DNA of 64,000 nucleotides, taken from NCBI RefSeq assembly GCF_001404515.1, contig NZ_CXWE01000002.1, positions 496,001-560,000 of the forward strand. Direction: 5' to 3'. Every line of letters starts with the position of its first letter. Position 1 is the stretch's first letter. Made by a program: the position numbers and the translations under genes. The stretch is from Roseibium album. GTDB lineage: Bacteria; Pseudomonadota; Alphaproteobacteria; Rhizobiales; Stappiaceae. The notes beneath the pieces are model-generated. The model was not told where the DNA came from, made no database searches, and was given only the letters and a program-made list of their open reading frames with translations. Positions 37,497-46,298 of this stretch are shown piece by piece.

Positions 37497-37514
37497 AATA
37501 TGAGGACCGGTATC

Positions 37515-38732
37515 ATGGATGTGAATGCGTATCTCGAAGAACGCCTGAGCAAACTTCATGACAATGGCAACTACCGGGTGTTTGCCGATCTCGAACGACA
37601 CGCAGGTGACTTCCCGCGCGCATCCCGTTACCGCGAAGACGGATCCGTACAGGACGTGACTGTCTGGTGTTCCAACGATTACCTCGGCATGGGTCAGCAC
37701 GACAAAGTCGTCGGTGCGATGCAGGATGTCATCACCAAATGCGGTGCAGGCGCCGGTGGTACGCGCAACATTTCAGGCACCAACCACTATCACGTGCTTC
37801 TTGAGCGTGAACTTGCAGACCTCCACGCCAAGGAAGCTGCACTGATCTTCACATCCGGCTACGTTTCAAACTGGGCTGCTCTTGGAACGCTCGCGTCCCA
37901 GGTTCCGGGCATGATCGTCTACTCGGACAGCCTGAACCACGCGTCCATGATCGAAGGCATCCGCCATTCCCGATGCGAAAAGCGGGTCTTCAAGCACAAC
38001 GACTATGAAGATCTCGAGCGACTGATGGCAGCGGACGATCCGGCCGCTCCGAAGATGGTCGCTTTCGAAAGCGTCTATTCCATGGACGGCGATATCGCTC
38101 CGATCAGGGAAATCTGCGACGTCGCCGACAAGTTCGGTGCCCTGACCTATCTCGACGAGGTTCATGCAGTCGGCATGTACGGTCCGCGCGGTGGCGGTGT
38201 CGCCGAACGCGAAGGCCTGATGGACAGGTTGACCGTTATTGAAGGCACGCTTGGCAAGGCTTTTGGCGTCATGGGAGGCTACATCACCGGCAGCAAGACT
38301 GTTGTTGATTTCGTCCGCTCCTTCGCCTCCGGCTTCATCTTCACCACGGCGCTTCCGCCGGCTCTTGCAGCAGGTGCGACCGAATCCATCAAGCATCTGA
38401 AGAACAGCCCGTTCGAGCGCAAGGCACACAAGGACCGGGTCGCTCAGGTTCGCGCGGCACTCGACAAGCGCGGCATTCCGCATATGGAAAACCCGAGCCA
38501 CATCGTCCCTGTGATGGTAGGCGACGCCAAGAAGTGCAAATGGATCTCCGACATCCTGCTGGAGACCTACGGCATCTACGTTCAGCCGATCAACTATCCG
38601 ACCGTCCCGGTCGGCACGGAACGGCTGCGCTTCACGCCGACACCGCTACACACGGCTGCGGATATCGAGCATCTTGCCGATTCGATCAATGATCTGTGGT
38701 CGCAGTGCGCACTGGCGCGCGCAGTGGCCTGA
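37515..38732 (+). CDS. hemA: 5-aminolevulinate synthase
   Basis: This 405-residue PLP enzyme condenses glycine and succinyl-CoA to 5-aminolevulinate, the C4 entry to heme, bacteriochlorophyll and cobalamin. Typical segments: [47 protein letters not shown] and the PLP lysine in [14 protein letters not shown]. With the start at 37515 this lysine is K248, the same number I recall for Rhodobacter ALAS, supporting this ATG over 37500. GAGG lies 9 bases upstream. A strong terminator follows. Confidence 0.96.
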   Translation: MDVNAYLEERLSKLHDNGNYRVFADLERHAGDFPRASRYREDGSVQDVTVWCSNDYLGMGQHDKVVGAMQDVITKCGAGAGGTRNISGTNHYHVLLERELADLHAKEAALIFTSGYVSNWAALGTLASQVPGMIVYSDSLNHASMIEGIRHSRCEKRVFKHNDYEDLERLMAADDPAAPKMVAFESVYSMDGDIAPIREICDVADKFGALTYLDEVHAVGMYGPRGGGVAEREGLMDRLTVIEGTLGKAFGVMGGYITGSKTVVDFVRSFASGFIFTTALPPALAAGATESIKHLKNSPFERKAHKDRVAQVRAALDKRGIPHMENPSHIVPVMVGDAKKCKWISDILLETYGIYVQPINYPTVPVGTERLRFTPTPLHTAADIEHLADSINDLWSQCALARAVA

Positions 38733-38767
38733 CATTCTCCTTCTCCTCCCGGAAGGTTCAACCTCAC

Positions 38768-38796
38768 CCCGCCCTTAACGGGCGGGTTTCTTTTTT
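38768..38796 (+). terminator. Rho-independent terminator of hemA
   Basis: CCCGCCC-TTAAC-GGGCGGG forms a perfect 7-bp stem followed by TTTCTTTTTT. Confidence 0.92.
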
Positions 38797-38926
38797 CGGC
38801 ACGGTCTGAAAGAGAGGTTGCGGCTATATCAGTGTCAATTCCTGCGCCCAGCCGACTCAATTCTTTTTCCTTTTCCTTCACCTGCCCTAGCTACCTCCAG
38901 GTGTCTGCACTGTGGGGAGCGGTATT

Positions 38927-39682
38927 ATGAGAATCGCAATTGCCTTCGTCGCCTTGTTCCTGCTCTTGGTAAATCCGGCAATATCCGAAGAACTCGACCT
39001 CGAACTCGTTCTGCTTGCCGATGCCACCGGATCGATTGACGAGGCCGAAATCCGGTTTCAGCGCGCCGGATATGCCGAGGCGATCACGGATCCGTCAGTT
39101 CTCAACGCAATCGCCAGCAACGCTTACGGCAAAATTGTCGTCACCTATGTCGAATGGGCCGACCAGCTTTCGCAGGATGTCGTCGTCGACTGGACGGTGA
39201 TCGATGGCCCGGCATCCGCGCAGGCATTCGCCGCCAAGCTGATGGAGGCGCCACGCCAGGCCTACGGACGCAATGCCATTGGAGCAGCCCTGCTGAAGGG
39301 CAAGGAACTCATCGACACCAATTCCTATCAGGGCTTGCGGCGGGTTATCGATTTGTCCGCGGACAGCGCCAATAACTGGAATGGACCGCCGATCCGCGGA
39401 GCCAGGGACATTGTCGTTTCCGCCGGCATTGTTATCAACGGCCTCGCTGTCCTGTGCCGGCATTGTTCCGGCCGGCCTGTGTCCTACGATCTGGAACAGA
39501 GATTTTACGACGAGATAATCGGTGGACCTGCAGCATTCGTCGTGACGGCGGACAGCGCCGAAACCTTCGCTGACGCCGTGCGCAAGAAACTGATCCTCGA
39601 AATCGCGACCCGGCCACAAGATGCCGAGCGCATCCTGCTGCAACTGACCGGAATGCAGCACAAAAGGGCATTGATTCGGTGA
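38927..39682 (+). CDS. DUF1194 protein (secreted, von Willebrand A-like)
   Basis: This 251-residue exported protein has a signal peptide (about 1-20, ending AIS) and a VWA-like N-terminal strand ELVLLADATGSIDEAEIRFQR. The MIDAS pattern DxSxS appears as DATGS, with Thr in place of the second position Ser. Further features are VIDLSADSANNWNGPP and a C-terminal helix. DUF1194 proteins occur widely in alphaproteobacteria; the role is unknown. The ATG at 38927 has GGGAG 7 bases upstream; a GTG 15 bases earlier is less likely. Confidence 0.83.
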   Translation: MRIAIAFVALFLLLVNPAISEELDLELVLLADATGSIDEAEIRFQRAGYAEAITDPSVLNAIASNAYGKIVVTYVEWADQLSQDVVVDWTVIDGPASAQAFAAKLMEAPRQAYGRNAIGAALLKGKELIDTNSYQGLRRVIDLSADSANNWNGPPIRGARDIVVSAGIVINGLAVLCRHCSGRPVSYDLEQRFYDEIIGGPAAFVVTADSAETFADAVRKKLILEIATRPQDAERILLQLTGMQHKRALIR

Positions 39683-39825
39683 CAACACCAATCGATCGCG
39701 GCGATCACATTTTCCTTCTCCGGTAAATTCACAATTGCCACACGGGAGTGTCATCTGCTTATGATTTGAAAGTGCGTGAGGTGGCCCGCACTTATGGTGC
39801 CGTGGGCTTCGGGAGAAAGAACGTA

Positions 39826-41079
39826 ATGGCCACCGGTCTATTGATGCTGGCGATGTTTACGGTCTGCTACACGCTGCTGGCAAAAAAACTGAACAACGGA
39901 ATTCTGACGGCACCAATCCTGTTCATAGGTTTTGGTTATCTGATGGCGATGACCGGAATGATGCCGCTTGCGGAGGCAGAGCATCTCCTCCATATCGTCG
40001 CTGAACTTGCCCTGATCATTCTGCTGTTCCTGGATGCCGCCCAGATCAACCTGAAAGCACTCAGGAAGCGTCATCAGTGGCCTTTCAGAATGCTGCTGAT
40101 CGGCCTGCCACTGGCCGTCCTTCTCGGAACGGCCGCAGCAGCGCCCTTCATGACGACTTATCCACTGATTGTCGCGGCACTCGCGGCAGCGCTGCTCGCA
40201 CCGACGGATGCGGCTCTGGGACAGGCGGTCGTCACCAACGAGGCCGTGCCGGAGCGGGTGCGGCGCGCGCTTACGCTCGAAAGCGGACTGAATGACGGCC
40301 TTGCGCTGCCGGTAATCCTGCTCTTCGCCAGCCTGACTGCGGAAGTGATGCATCAGGATGCAACAAACTGGCTGCTGTTCGGAGCCAAGCAACTTGTCTT
40401 TGGACCACTCGTCGGTGGGGTCATGGGGACAATCGGCGGCATACTTTTCCTCGCTGCAAAACGCCGCAAGATGACATCTGCGACTATCGAAGGCATAGGC
40501 GCTATTGCGATGGCGGGCGCGGCCTATCTTTCTGCCGGAATGGTAGACGGCAACGGCTTCATTTCAGCCTTCATCGCCGGTCTGTGTTTCGGCAATGTCA
40601 TCAAGGGTCAATGCGCCTTCATCTATGAATTCACCGAAAGCGAAGGGCAGATGCTGTCCTGGGGCGCATTTTTCCTGATCGGACTTGCAGTGTTGCCGGA
40701 AGCCCTCGCGCATCTCGACGCGTCCAGTCTGGCTATCATTCTGATCAGTCTTTTCGTGGTGCGCCCGCTTGCCGTCTGGATATCGTTGTCCGGAACCGAT
40801 GCCGCACCGCTCACGAAACTCTTTTTCGGCTGGTTCGGGCCACGGGGCCTTGCGACTGCCCTCTTCGCACTCCTGATCGTCGACCAGATAGATCACGAGA
40901 TCGGCGAATATTTATTGAACCTCGCCGTGAACGCTGTCTGGATCAGTGCCGTTCTGCACGGTGTCACGGCAGTTCCTTTCGCAAGATGGTACGGGGCCCG
41001 CATGTCGGATCAGGAGGGCGCAGCTGAAATGGCAGCAGTCCCGCCCATGCGACCGGAGGACCCTGCCGATCCAGCCTAG
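39826..41079 (+). CDS. CPA1-type cation:proton antiporter (NhaP-like)
   Basis: This 417-residue membrane protein has about twelve helices. The ion-binding region reads LLAPTDAALGQAVV and SGLNDGLALPVIL, with the Asn-Asp pair typical of electroneutral CPA1 antiporters exchanging Na+ or K+ for H+. The ATG at 39826 is preferred because GGGAG precedes it and the first helix starts there; a GTG at 39748 would add 26 soluble residues. It ends 69 bp before the redox operon on the same strand. The C-terminal tail is short and acidic. Confidence 0.85.
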   Translation: MATGLLMLAMFTVCYTLLAKKLNNGILTAPILFIGFGYLMAMTGMMPLAEAEHLLHIVAELALIILLFLDAAQINLKALRKRHQWPFRMLLIGLPLAVLLGTAAAAPFMTTYPLIVAALAAALLAPTDAALGQAVVTNEAVPERVRRALTLESGLNDGLALPVILLFASLTAEVMHQDATNWLLFGAKQLVFGPLVGGVMGTIGGILFLAAKRRKMTSATIEGIGAIAMAGAAYLSAGMVDGNGFISAFIAGLCFGNVIKGQCAFIYEFTESEGQMLSWGAFFLIGLAVLPEALAHLDASSLAIILISLFVVRPLAVWISLSGTDAAPLTKLFFGWFGPRGLATALFALLIVDQIDHEIGEYLLNLAVNAVWISAVLHGVTAVPFARWYGARMSDQEGAAEMAAVPPMRPEDPADPA

Positions 41080-41148
41080 ACCCATCGCACCTATAATGAT
41101 TCAGCCAGGGTTTCAGGACATGTCCGAAGCCGATAGCCGGGGGAAGAA

Positions 41149-42759
41149 ATGAAAAAACAAGTTGTTGCCACCTTGAGCGAATTGCCGGACCGGGATCCGC
41201 AATATGCACTGGTCGCCGATGTTGATCTCGTGATTGTCCGGTTCGACGACGAGATCTCCGTCTTCTATGGCCGGTGTCTGCACCGCGGCGCGCTGATGTC
41301 CGATGGCTATGTGCAGGGAGACAATCTGATCTGCGGCGTTCACTATTGGGACTACAAGGTCGACAGCGGGGTCTCGGAATACAACAATTCCGAAGCGCTT
41401 CCAAAGTTCCAGAGCTGGGTTGAAGGCGATGAAGTTCTTGTCGACGAAGACGAGATTGCCGCCTGGGCACAACAGAACCCGCAGCCGTTCCAGCGCGATC
41501 AGTACCTCGGCCTTTATGCCGATACCAGTCATGGCACAGAAGAAGAACCGTATAACGGCCTGATCCAGCAATACGCGCGGGATGGACTGACCAAGACCGG
41601 CCATCACGGCCGGGTTGACGCCATGGGTGTGCCACGCAACCAGTTGCCCGACTGGGACGACATTCAGATCCTGACGGCCCAGCTGCAGCGTTTTCCCCTC
41701 CTGGACGAGGACCCGGTCGGCACCGATGTCGTGATCGGACCGAACGCGCAAAAGCCCCTTCGTCTGAAGATCCCTCTTTTTGTATCGGACATGAGCTACG
41801 GCGCCCTGTCCGAGCCTGCCAAGGTCGCGCTCGCCCGTGGAGCGGAACTTGCGGGGACCGGCATCTGTTCAGGTGAAGGCGGCATGCTGCCTGAAGAACA
41901 GGAAGCCAATTCCCGTTACTTCTACGAGCTGGCGTCCGCGCGCTTTGGTTTTGACTGGGCCAAGCTCGACAATGTTCAGGCATTCCACTTCAAGGGGGGT
42001 CAGGGCGCCAAGACGGGAACCGGCGGTCATCTGCCGGGCGCAAAGGTCAAGGGCAAGATCGCCGAGGTACGTGGATTGAAGGAAGGTACAGACGCGATCT
42101 CGCCGCCACGTTTTCCGGACTGGACGGAAAATGCGCAGATCAGGGAATTCGCTGATGAAGTGCGCACCCGAACCGGAGGTATTCCAATCGGCTACAAGCT
42201 ATCCGCCCAGCATATCGAAAAGGATATCGATGCGGCACTGGAGGTCGGCGTCGACTACATTATTCTGGATGGGCGCGGCGGTGGCACGGGCGCAGCACCG
42301 ATCATCTTCAGGGACAACATCTCCGTCCCCACTATCCCGGCACTTGCCCGCGCCCGGCGTCACCTCGACAAACTCGGTCGAAATGACATCAGCCTGGTGA
42401 TAACCGGAGGCCTGCGAAAGCCGGCTGACTTTGTAAAGGCTCTTGCACTGGGAGCAGACGCAGTTGCCATTTCCAATTCGGCCATGCAGGCCATCGGCTG
42501 CATCGCCATGCGTGCCTGTCACACCAACAACTGCCCGGTGGGTATCGCCACCCAGAAACCACATCTGGTCAGCCGTCTGCAGATCGAAAAATCGGCACGC
42601 CAGCTTACCAACTTCTTCGAAGCCTCGGTTGAATTGATGCAGGTGATGGCCAGGGCCTGCGGCTATTCGCATCTGAACGAGTTCTGTCCGGATGATCTGA
42701 CAACCTGGAAGCGCGAAATGTCGGACTTGTCCGGCGTTGCCTATGGCGGCATTTCCTGA
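41149..42759 (+). CDS. Rieske domain fused to glutamate-synthase-type FMN/3Fe-4S domain
   Basis: This 536-residue protein has an N-terminal Rieske [2Fe-2S] module (about 1-95; C43-x-H45 and C62-x2-H65) followed by a GltB-type (beta/alpha)8 domain. The latter holds the FMN phosphate loop DGRGGGTGAAP and a 3Fe-4S set C451-x5-C457-x4-C462 (MRACHTNNCPVGIATQ). The N-terminal glutaminase domain of GltB is absent, so ammonia from glutamine is unlikely. It starts a seven-gene operon (GGGGGAAG before ATG). The reaction is unknown; an amino-acid synthase or dehydrogenase using Rieske electrons is one idea. Confidence 0.86.
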   Translation: MKKQVVATLSELPDRDPQYALVADVDLVIVRFDDEISVFYGRCLHRGALMSDGYVQGDNLICGVHYWDYKVDSGVSEYNNSEALPKFQSWVEGDEVLVDEDEIAAWAQQNPQPFQRDQYLGLYADTSHGTEEEPYNGLIQQYARDGLTKTGHHGRVDAMGVPRNQLPDWDDIQILTAQLQRFPLLDEDPVGTDVVIGPNAQKPLRLKIPLFVSDMSYGALSEPAKVALARGAELAGTGICSGEGGMLPEEQEANSRYFYELASARFGFDWAKLDNVQAFHFKGGQGAKTGTGGHLPGAKVKGKIAEVRGLKEGTDAISPPRFPDWTENAQIREFADEVRTRTGGIPIGYKLSAQHIEKDIDAALEVGVDYIILDGRGGGTGAAPIIFRDNISVPTIPALARARRHLDKLGRNDISLVITGGLRKPADFVKALALGADAVAISNSAMQAIGCIAMRACHTNNCPVGIATQKPHLVSRLQIEKSARQLTNFFEASVELMQVMARACGYSHLNEFCPDDLTTWKREMSDLSGVAYGGIS

Positions 42760-42789
42760 CCTAACCGGGACGTTTTGAGGGAGAAAATC

Positions 42790-44766
42790 ATGACTGTTGA
42801 ACCGCTTGACTGGATCAAGGTCGGACACATCGACGAATTGCCGGAAGGCCGTGTGAGAACCGTCACCGCACGCACTACCTCGATCTGCCTGTCTCATTTC
42901 GACGGGCAGTGGGCGGCCATGGACAATCATTGTCCACACCAGCGAGGTCCCCTCGGAGAAGGGTCGATAGAAAAGGGAAGCGACGGCAAGTGCTGGATCC
43001 GCTGTCCCTGGCACGGTTGGGATTTCGACCCGCTGACCGGTAAACCACCAGGCGGCCACGAAGACAGTGGCCAGGACCTCTATCCGCTCAAGATCGAGGA
43101 CGGTGAAATCTTCGTCGGCCTCGAGGCCGAACCGGAGCACGAGCGCACGGTAACGGACGTCATGGCCGAGACAATGGTCAACTGGGGTGTAAAACGCGTC
43201 TTCGGCATGGTCGGTCACTCCAATCTCGGTCTGGCGGATGCGATCCGGTTGCAGGTCAACAAGGGCAATCTGGACTATGTCGGCATCCGTCACGAAGGTG
43301 CCGCTGCCTTTGCAGCGTCTGCCTACGGCAAGCTGACCGGCAAGCCTGCGGCCTGCCTGACCATCGCCGGCCCCGGGGCAACAAATCTCATGACGGGTCT
43401 TTGGGACGCAAAGGTCGACCGGGCGCCTGTTCTGGCGCTCACAGGTCAGGTTCAGACCCAGGTCTTCGGCCCCGGAGCATTTCAGGATATCGATCTGAAA
43501 TCTGCCTTCGAAGCCGTCTCCCGCTTTTCCCAGCCGGTGCTGAGCACATCCAACCACGCGGAACTCATGTCGCTGGCGCTCAAGACGGCCATCGTTGAGC
43601 GCGATGTTGCCAACCTGATCTTTCCTGACGATGTCCAGACGAACCCGAGCCAAAAGGAAGCGGGGCATCCGGAAGGGCGCATGGGTGGAACTGAAGTTTC
43701 GCCTTCCGCAGGCGATCTCGCCAAGGCCGCCGAATTGATAAACGGCGCAAAGAGGCCAACGATCGTTCTCGGTTACGGCGCCAAGGATGTCCGTGAGAAA
43801 GTGATCGCACTGGCGGAAAAAATCGGCGCGCCGGTCATGACCACTTTCAAGGGCAAGGGTCTCATTCCGGACACGCATCCGCTTGCCGCCGGAGTGCTCG
43901 GGCGCTCCGGGACTCCCATCGCAAGCTGGTTCATGAACGAAGCTGATCTGATCATCTCGCTCGGATCGTCCTTTGCAAATCACACCGGGATCGCACCCTA
44001 CAAGCCCATTATCCAGGTGGATTTCGAGCGCATGCAGCTCGGCAAGTTCCATCCGGTAACATTGCCGGTCTGGGGGGAAATCGGCACATTCTGCGATGAA
44101 ATAGCAACCAGGGTGGACAAGGCTGGCGATGCCGTCGATCAGGTGACCGAACTCGTCGAGAGATGGGCGATCTGGCGGGAAGAAAAGGAAACGAGACTAT
44201 CCGAAGACAGCGGACACGGCATACATTCCGCTGCCGTTTTCAAGGCCTTGACCGAGCTCTGCCCGGACGATGCCATCATCCCGGTCGACGTCGGCAACAA
44301 CACCTATTCCTTCGGCAGGTATTTCGAACCGCGCGGCCAGCGCATCCTGATGTCTGGTTACCTGGGCTCGATCGGTTTCAGCTTGCCGGCCGCGCTCGGA
44401 GCCTGGTGCGCGACCCGGGATTTCGCGGAATACAAGGGTCGAAAGGTGATCTCGATCTCGGGCGACGGCGGATTCGGTCAATACGCGATGGAGTTTACGA
44501 CCGCAGTCAAATACGGCATGAACATAACGCATATTCTTCTCAACAATTCAGAGCTCGGAAAAATCTCCAAGGAACAAAGGTCGGGTGAATGGCCTGTCTG
44601 GGAAACCAACCTCACCAACCCCTCCTTTGCCGCCTTTGCACGTCTTTGCGGCGGTCACGGCCATCGGGTCACGGATTCAGCTGAGTTGAACGACGCAATC
44701 AGGACTGCAATTACCCATGACGGCCCGTCCCTTGTGGAAATAGTAACAGACGCGGATTTAGTGTGA
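42790..44766 (+). CDS. Rieske domain fused to a thiamine-diphosphate enzyme (POX/ALS-like)
   Basis: This 658-residue protein has an N-terminal Rieske module (C48-x-H50, C72-x2-H75; about 1-112) and then a complete ThDP enzyme. The catalytic glutamate is E169 (IRHEGAAAFAAS) and the Mg-ThDP motif is GDGG (558-561) with NN at 585-586. It resembles pyruvate oxidase, acetolactate synthase or sulfoacetaldehyde acetyltransferase families. A TTG at 42775 is a weaker start; GGGAG is 6 bases before the ATG at 42790. The fusion suggests electrons from 2-oxoacid decarboxylation leave through the iron-sulfur cluster. Substrate unknown. Confidence 0.86.
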   Translation: MTVEPLDWIKVGHIDELPEGRVRTVTARTTSICLSHFDGQWAAMDNHCPHQRGPLGEGSIEKGSDGKCWIRCPWHGWDFDPLTGKPPGGHEDSGQDLYPLKIEDGEIFVGLEAEPEHERTVTDVMAETMVNWGVKRVFGMVGHSNLGLADAIRLQVNKGNLDYVGIRHEGAAAFAASAYGKLTGKPAACLTIAGPGATNLMTGLWDAKVDRAPVLALTGQVQTQVFGPGAFQDIDLKSAFEAVSRFSQPVLSTSNHAELMSLALKTAIVERDVANLIFPDDVQTNPSQKEAGHPEGRMGGTEVSPSAGDLAKAAELINGAKRPTIVLGYGAKDVREKVIALAEKIGAPVMTTFKGKGLIPDTHPLAAGVLGRSGTPIASWFMNEADLIISLGSSFANHTGIAPYKPIIQVDFERMQLGKFHPVTLPVWGEIGTFCDEIATRVDKAGDAVDQVTELVERWAIWREEKETRLSEDSGHGIHSAAVFKALTELCPDDAIIPVDVGNNTYSFGRYFEPRGQRILMSGYLGSIGFSLPAALGAWCATRDFAEYKGRKVISISGDGGFGQYAMEFTTAVKYGMNITHILLNNSELGKISKEQRSGEWPVWETNLTNPSFAAFARLCGGHGHRVTDSAELNDAIRTAITHDGPSLVEIVTDADLV

Positions 44767-44780
44767 GGAAATAGGAGATA

Positions 44781-44820
44781 GTCTTGTCACCGCGGCACAG
44801 TCAGGCAGCAGTGACAAGAC
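44781..44820 (+). other. Intercistronic stem-loop in the redox operon
   Basis: GTCTTGTCAC (44781-44790) and GTGACAAGAC (44811-44820) are a perfect 10-bp inverted repeat with a 20-base loop. It separates the soluble enzyme genes from the membrane-protein genes. No T-run follows, so processing or stoichiometry control is more likely than termination. Confidence 0.6.
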
Positions 44821-44842
44821 GACAACTGAGGGAGAACGCATA

Positions 44843-45064
44843 TTGCAAACTGCAGAGTTTCTCATTGATCTGGGCCGCTACTACCTGATGGCCGGCGGTG
44901 TCGTTGCCGCGTTGTTCCTTGTTATCGGCATCGACCGTGTGGAGCCTTCTGCGCATGGTTCCTACGCCTTCCGTCCACTGTTGATACCGGGCATCTGCCT
45001 GATATGGCCGCTGGTGCTGTATCGCTGGTTCGTTCTTGAAAAACATGGCGAGGACCGGCGATGA
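44843..45064 (+). CDS. Small two-helix membrane protein
   Basis: This 73-residue protein has helices near residues 11-30 and 46-63 with a conserved-looking GIDRVEPSAHGSYAFRPLLIPG linker. No named family is recognised. The start is a TTG with GGGAG 8 bases upstream, so it is likely real. Its stop overlaps the next ATG (ATGA). It belongs to the membrane half of the redox operon and may be a subunit of the heme protein encoded at 45231. Confidence 0.75.
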   Translation: MQTAEFLIDLGRYYLMAGGVVAALFLVIGIDRVEPSAHGSYAFRPLLIPGICLIWPLVLYRWFVLEKHGEDRR

Positions 45065-45234
45065 AACGCGCGCACCGCACAGCGCATGCCCGCATCTGGA
45101 CCGTTCTCGTGGTGTTGCTTCCGCTGGCCTTTTTCACTGTTCTCGCCCTGCGTCAGTCTCCGCCTGCCGACAGGCCGGCTGTCCTGATTGAAGCGCCCAC
45201 GGGTGGCAATAGCGGTACGGAGACCACTCAATGA
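45061..45234 (+). CDS. Very small single-helix membrane protein
   Basis: This 57-residue gene lies exactly between its neighbours with ATGA overlaps at both ends. The N-terminus is basic and His-rich (MKRAHRTAHARIW), followed by one hydrophobic helix (about 14-30, VLVVLLPLAFFTVLAL) and a polar tail. Topology suggests the tail is periplasmic. No homologous family is recognised. The tight coupling makes it a probable subunit or assembly factor of the redox complex. Confidence 0.75.
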   Translation: MKRAHRTAHARIWTVLVVLLPLAFFTVLALRQSPPADRPAVLIEAPTGGNSGTETTQ

Positions 45235-46298
45235 GTGTGCAATACACACCGGTCATCTGGAACCGGAACAAGATCCTTTACGATGCCGTTCTGCTGATTG
45301 CGGTCGCACTTTATCTGTACATCTACATTCGTGTTGCGCCCGGATTTGAGGATGTGACCAAGCCTCTTGACGGCGCGATCCTGCGTATGCGCGCCTTCGG
45401 CAGCTGCGCCTTCCTGATGTTGACTGTCATCTTGTGCATCGGCCCGCTGGCACGCCTCGACAGACGGTTCCTGCCGCTGCTCTACAACCGCCGGCACTTC
45501 GGCGTGATGACGGCCGGCATCGCAGCGGTTCACGCCAACTACGTGCTTGGCTGGTACTATGCGTTCTCGCCGACCGACCAGTATGTGGCGTTGCTCTCTT
45601 CGAACACAAGTTACGGACAGATCCTCGGATTTCCGTTTGAAACGCTCGGTATCGCGGCCCTCCTGATCCTGTTCGTCCTGGCGGCAACAAGCCATGATTT
45701 CTGGCTGAGTTTCCTGGGCGCGCCGATCTGGAAGGCGCTGCATATGTTCATCTATGCCGCCTACACCTTTGTCGTGCTTCACGTCGCACTCGGTGCGCTT
45801 CAGGGAACCGGCGACCCGATTTTCACCAGTGTCGTTGCCGCAAGCGTTGTACTGGTGTCCGCACTCCATTTCGCAACCGGACGCATGGAGGCAAGGCGGG
45901 ACCGCGGCGACGAGACCGCAAAAGCCTCTCTTCAGGAAAAAGGCTGGCTGGTTGCGGGAGAGATTGACGAAATCGACGTCGATTGCGCCAAGGTCGTGAC
46001 CCTGGCGGACGATGAACGGGTTGCCATATTCAAATATGACGGCAAGCTGTCGGCGATCACCAACGCCTGTGCCCACCAGAACGGCCCCCTGGGCGAAGGC
46101 AAGGTGTTGTGGGGCTGCATTACCTGTCCCTGGCACGGTTACCAGTACAATCTGACGGACGGCCGCGCTCCCGCGCCCTTTACCGAAAAGATTTCGACCT
46201 ACCGGCTGAAACTGATCGGCTCGACCATCCTGCTCGATCCCAACGCGTTGCCACCCGGCACGCATGTCGACCCGGTTGTTATTGGAGAAGCGGCATGA
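45231..46298 (+). CDS. Ferric-reductase-like heme membrane domain fused to a Rieske domain
   Basis: This 355-residue protein has about six helices in residues 15-215 with several histidines suited to b-heme ligation (H89, H101, H155, H171, H184, H213), as in YedZ/MsrQ and ferric reductase-like families. A C-terminal Rieske module (about 235-345) has C280-x-H282 and C299-x2-H302 (TCPWHGYQYN). The Rieske domain follows the last helix; whether it faces cytoplasm or periplasm depends on helix count. It is likely the membrane electron-transfer centre of the operon. Confidence 0.86.
   Translation: MSVQYTPVIWNRNKILYDAVLLIAVALYLYIYIRVAPGFEDVTKPLDGAILRMRAFGSCAFLMLTVILCIGPLARLDRRFLPLLYNRRHFGVMTAGIAAVHANYVLGWYYAFSPTDQYVALLSSNTSYGQILGFPFETLGIAALLILFVLAATSHDFWLSFLGAPIWKALHMFIYAAYTFVVLHVALGALQGTGDPIFTSVVAASVVLVSALHFATGRMEARRDRGDETAKASLQEKGWLVAGEIDEIDVDCAKVVTLADDERVAIFKYDGKLSAITNACAHQNGPLGEGKVLWGCITCPWHGYQYNLTDGRAPAPFTEKISTYRLKLIGSTILLDPNALPPGTHVDPVVIGEAA

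Larger units (their letters stand above)
37156..37514. other. Divergent regulatory region between tetR and hemA
   Basis: This 359-base gap contains the TetR palindrome (37173-37199), an FNR/FixK-type box (37337-37350) and a roughly 130-base hemA leader with several potential stems: CTTCAG/CTGAAG near 37408-37431, AACCGC/GCGGGTT near 37437-37462 and the strong hairpin at 37475-37496. No protein gene is supported. Confidence 0.6.

Noticed and set aside
42199..44052. Long minus-strand open frame of 617 codons
   Set aside because: Antisense to the GltB-like and ThDP genes, which have catalytic motifs; no family pattern on the minus strand.
46109..46294. 62-codon N-terminal extension of the four-Cys protein
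   Set aside because: It overlaps the Rieske coding sequence in another frame; the ATGA overlap at 46295 gives a natural start.
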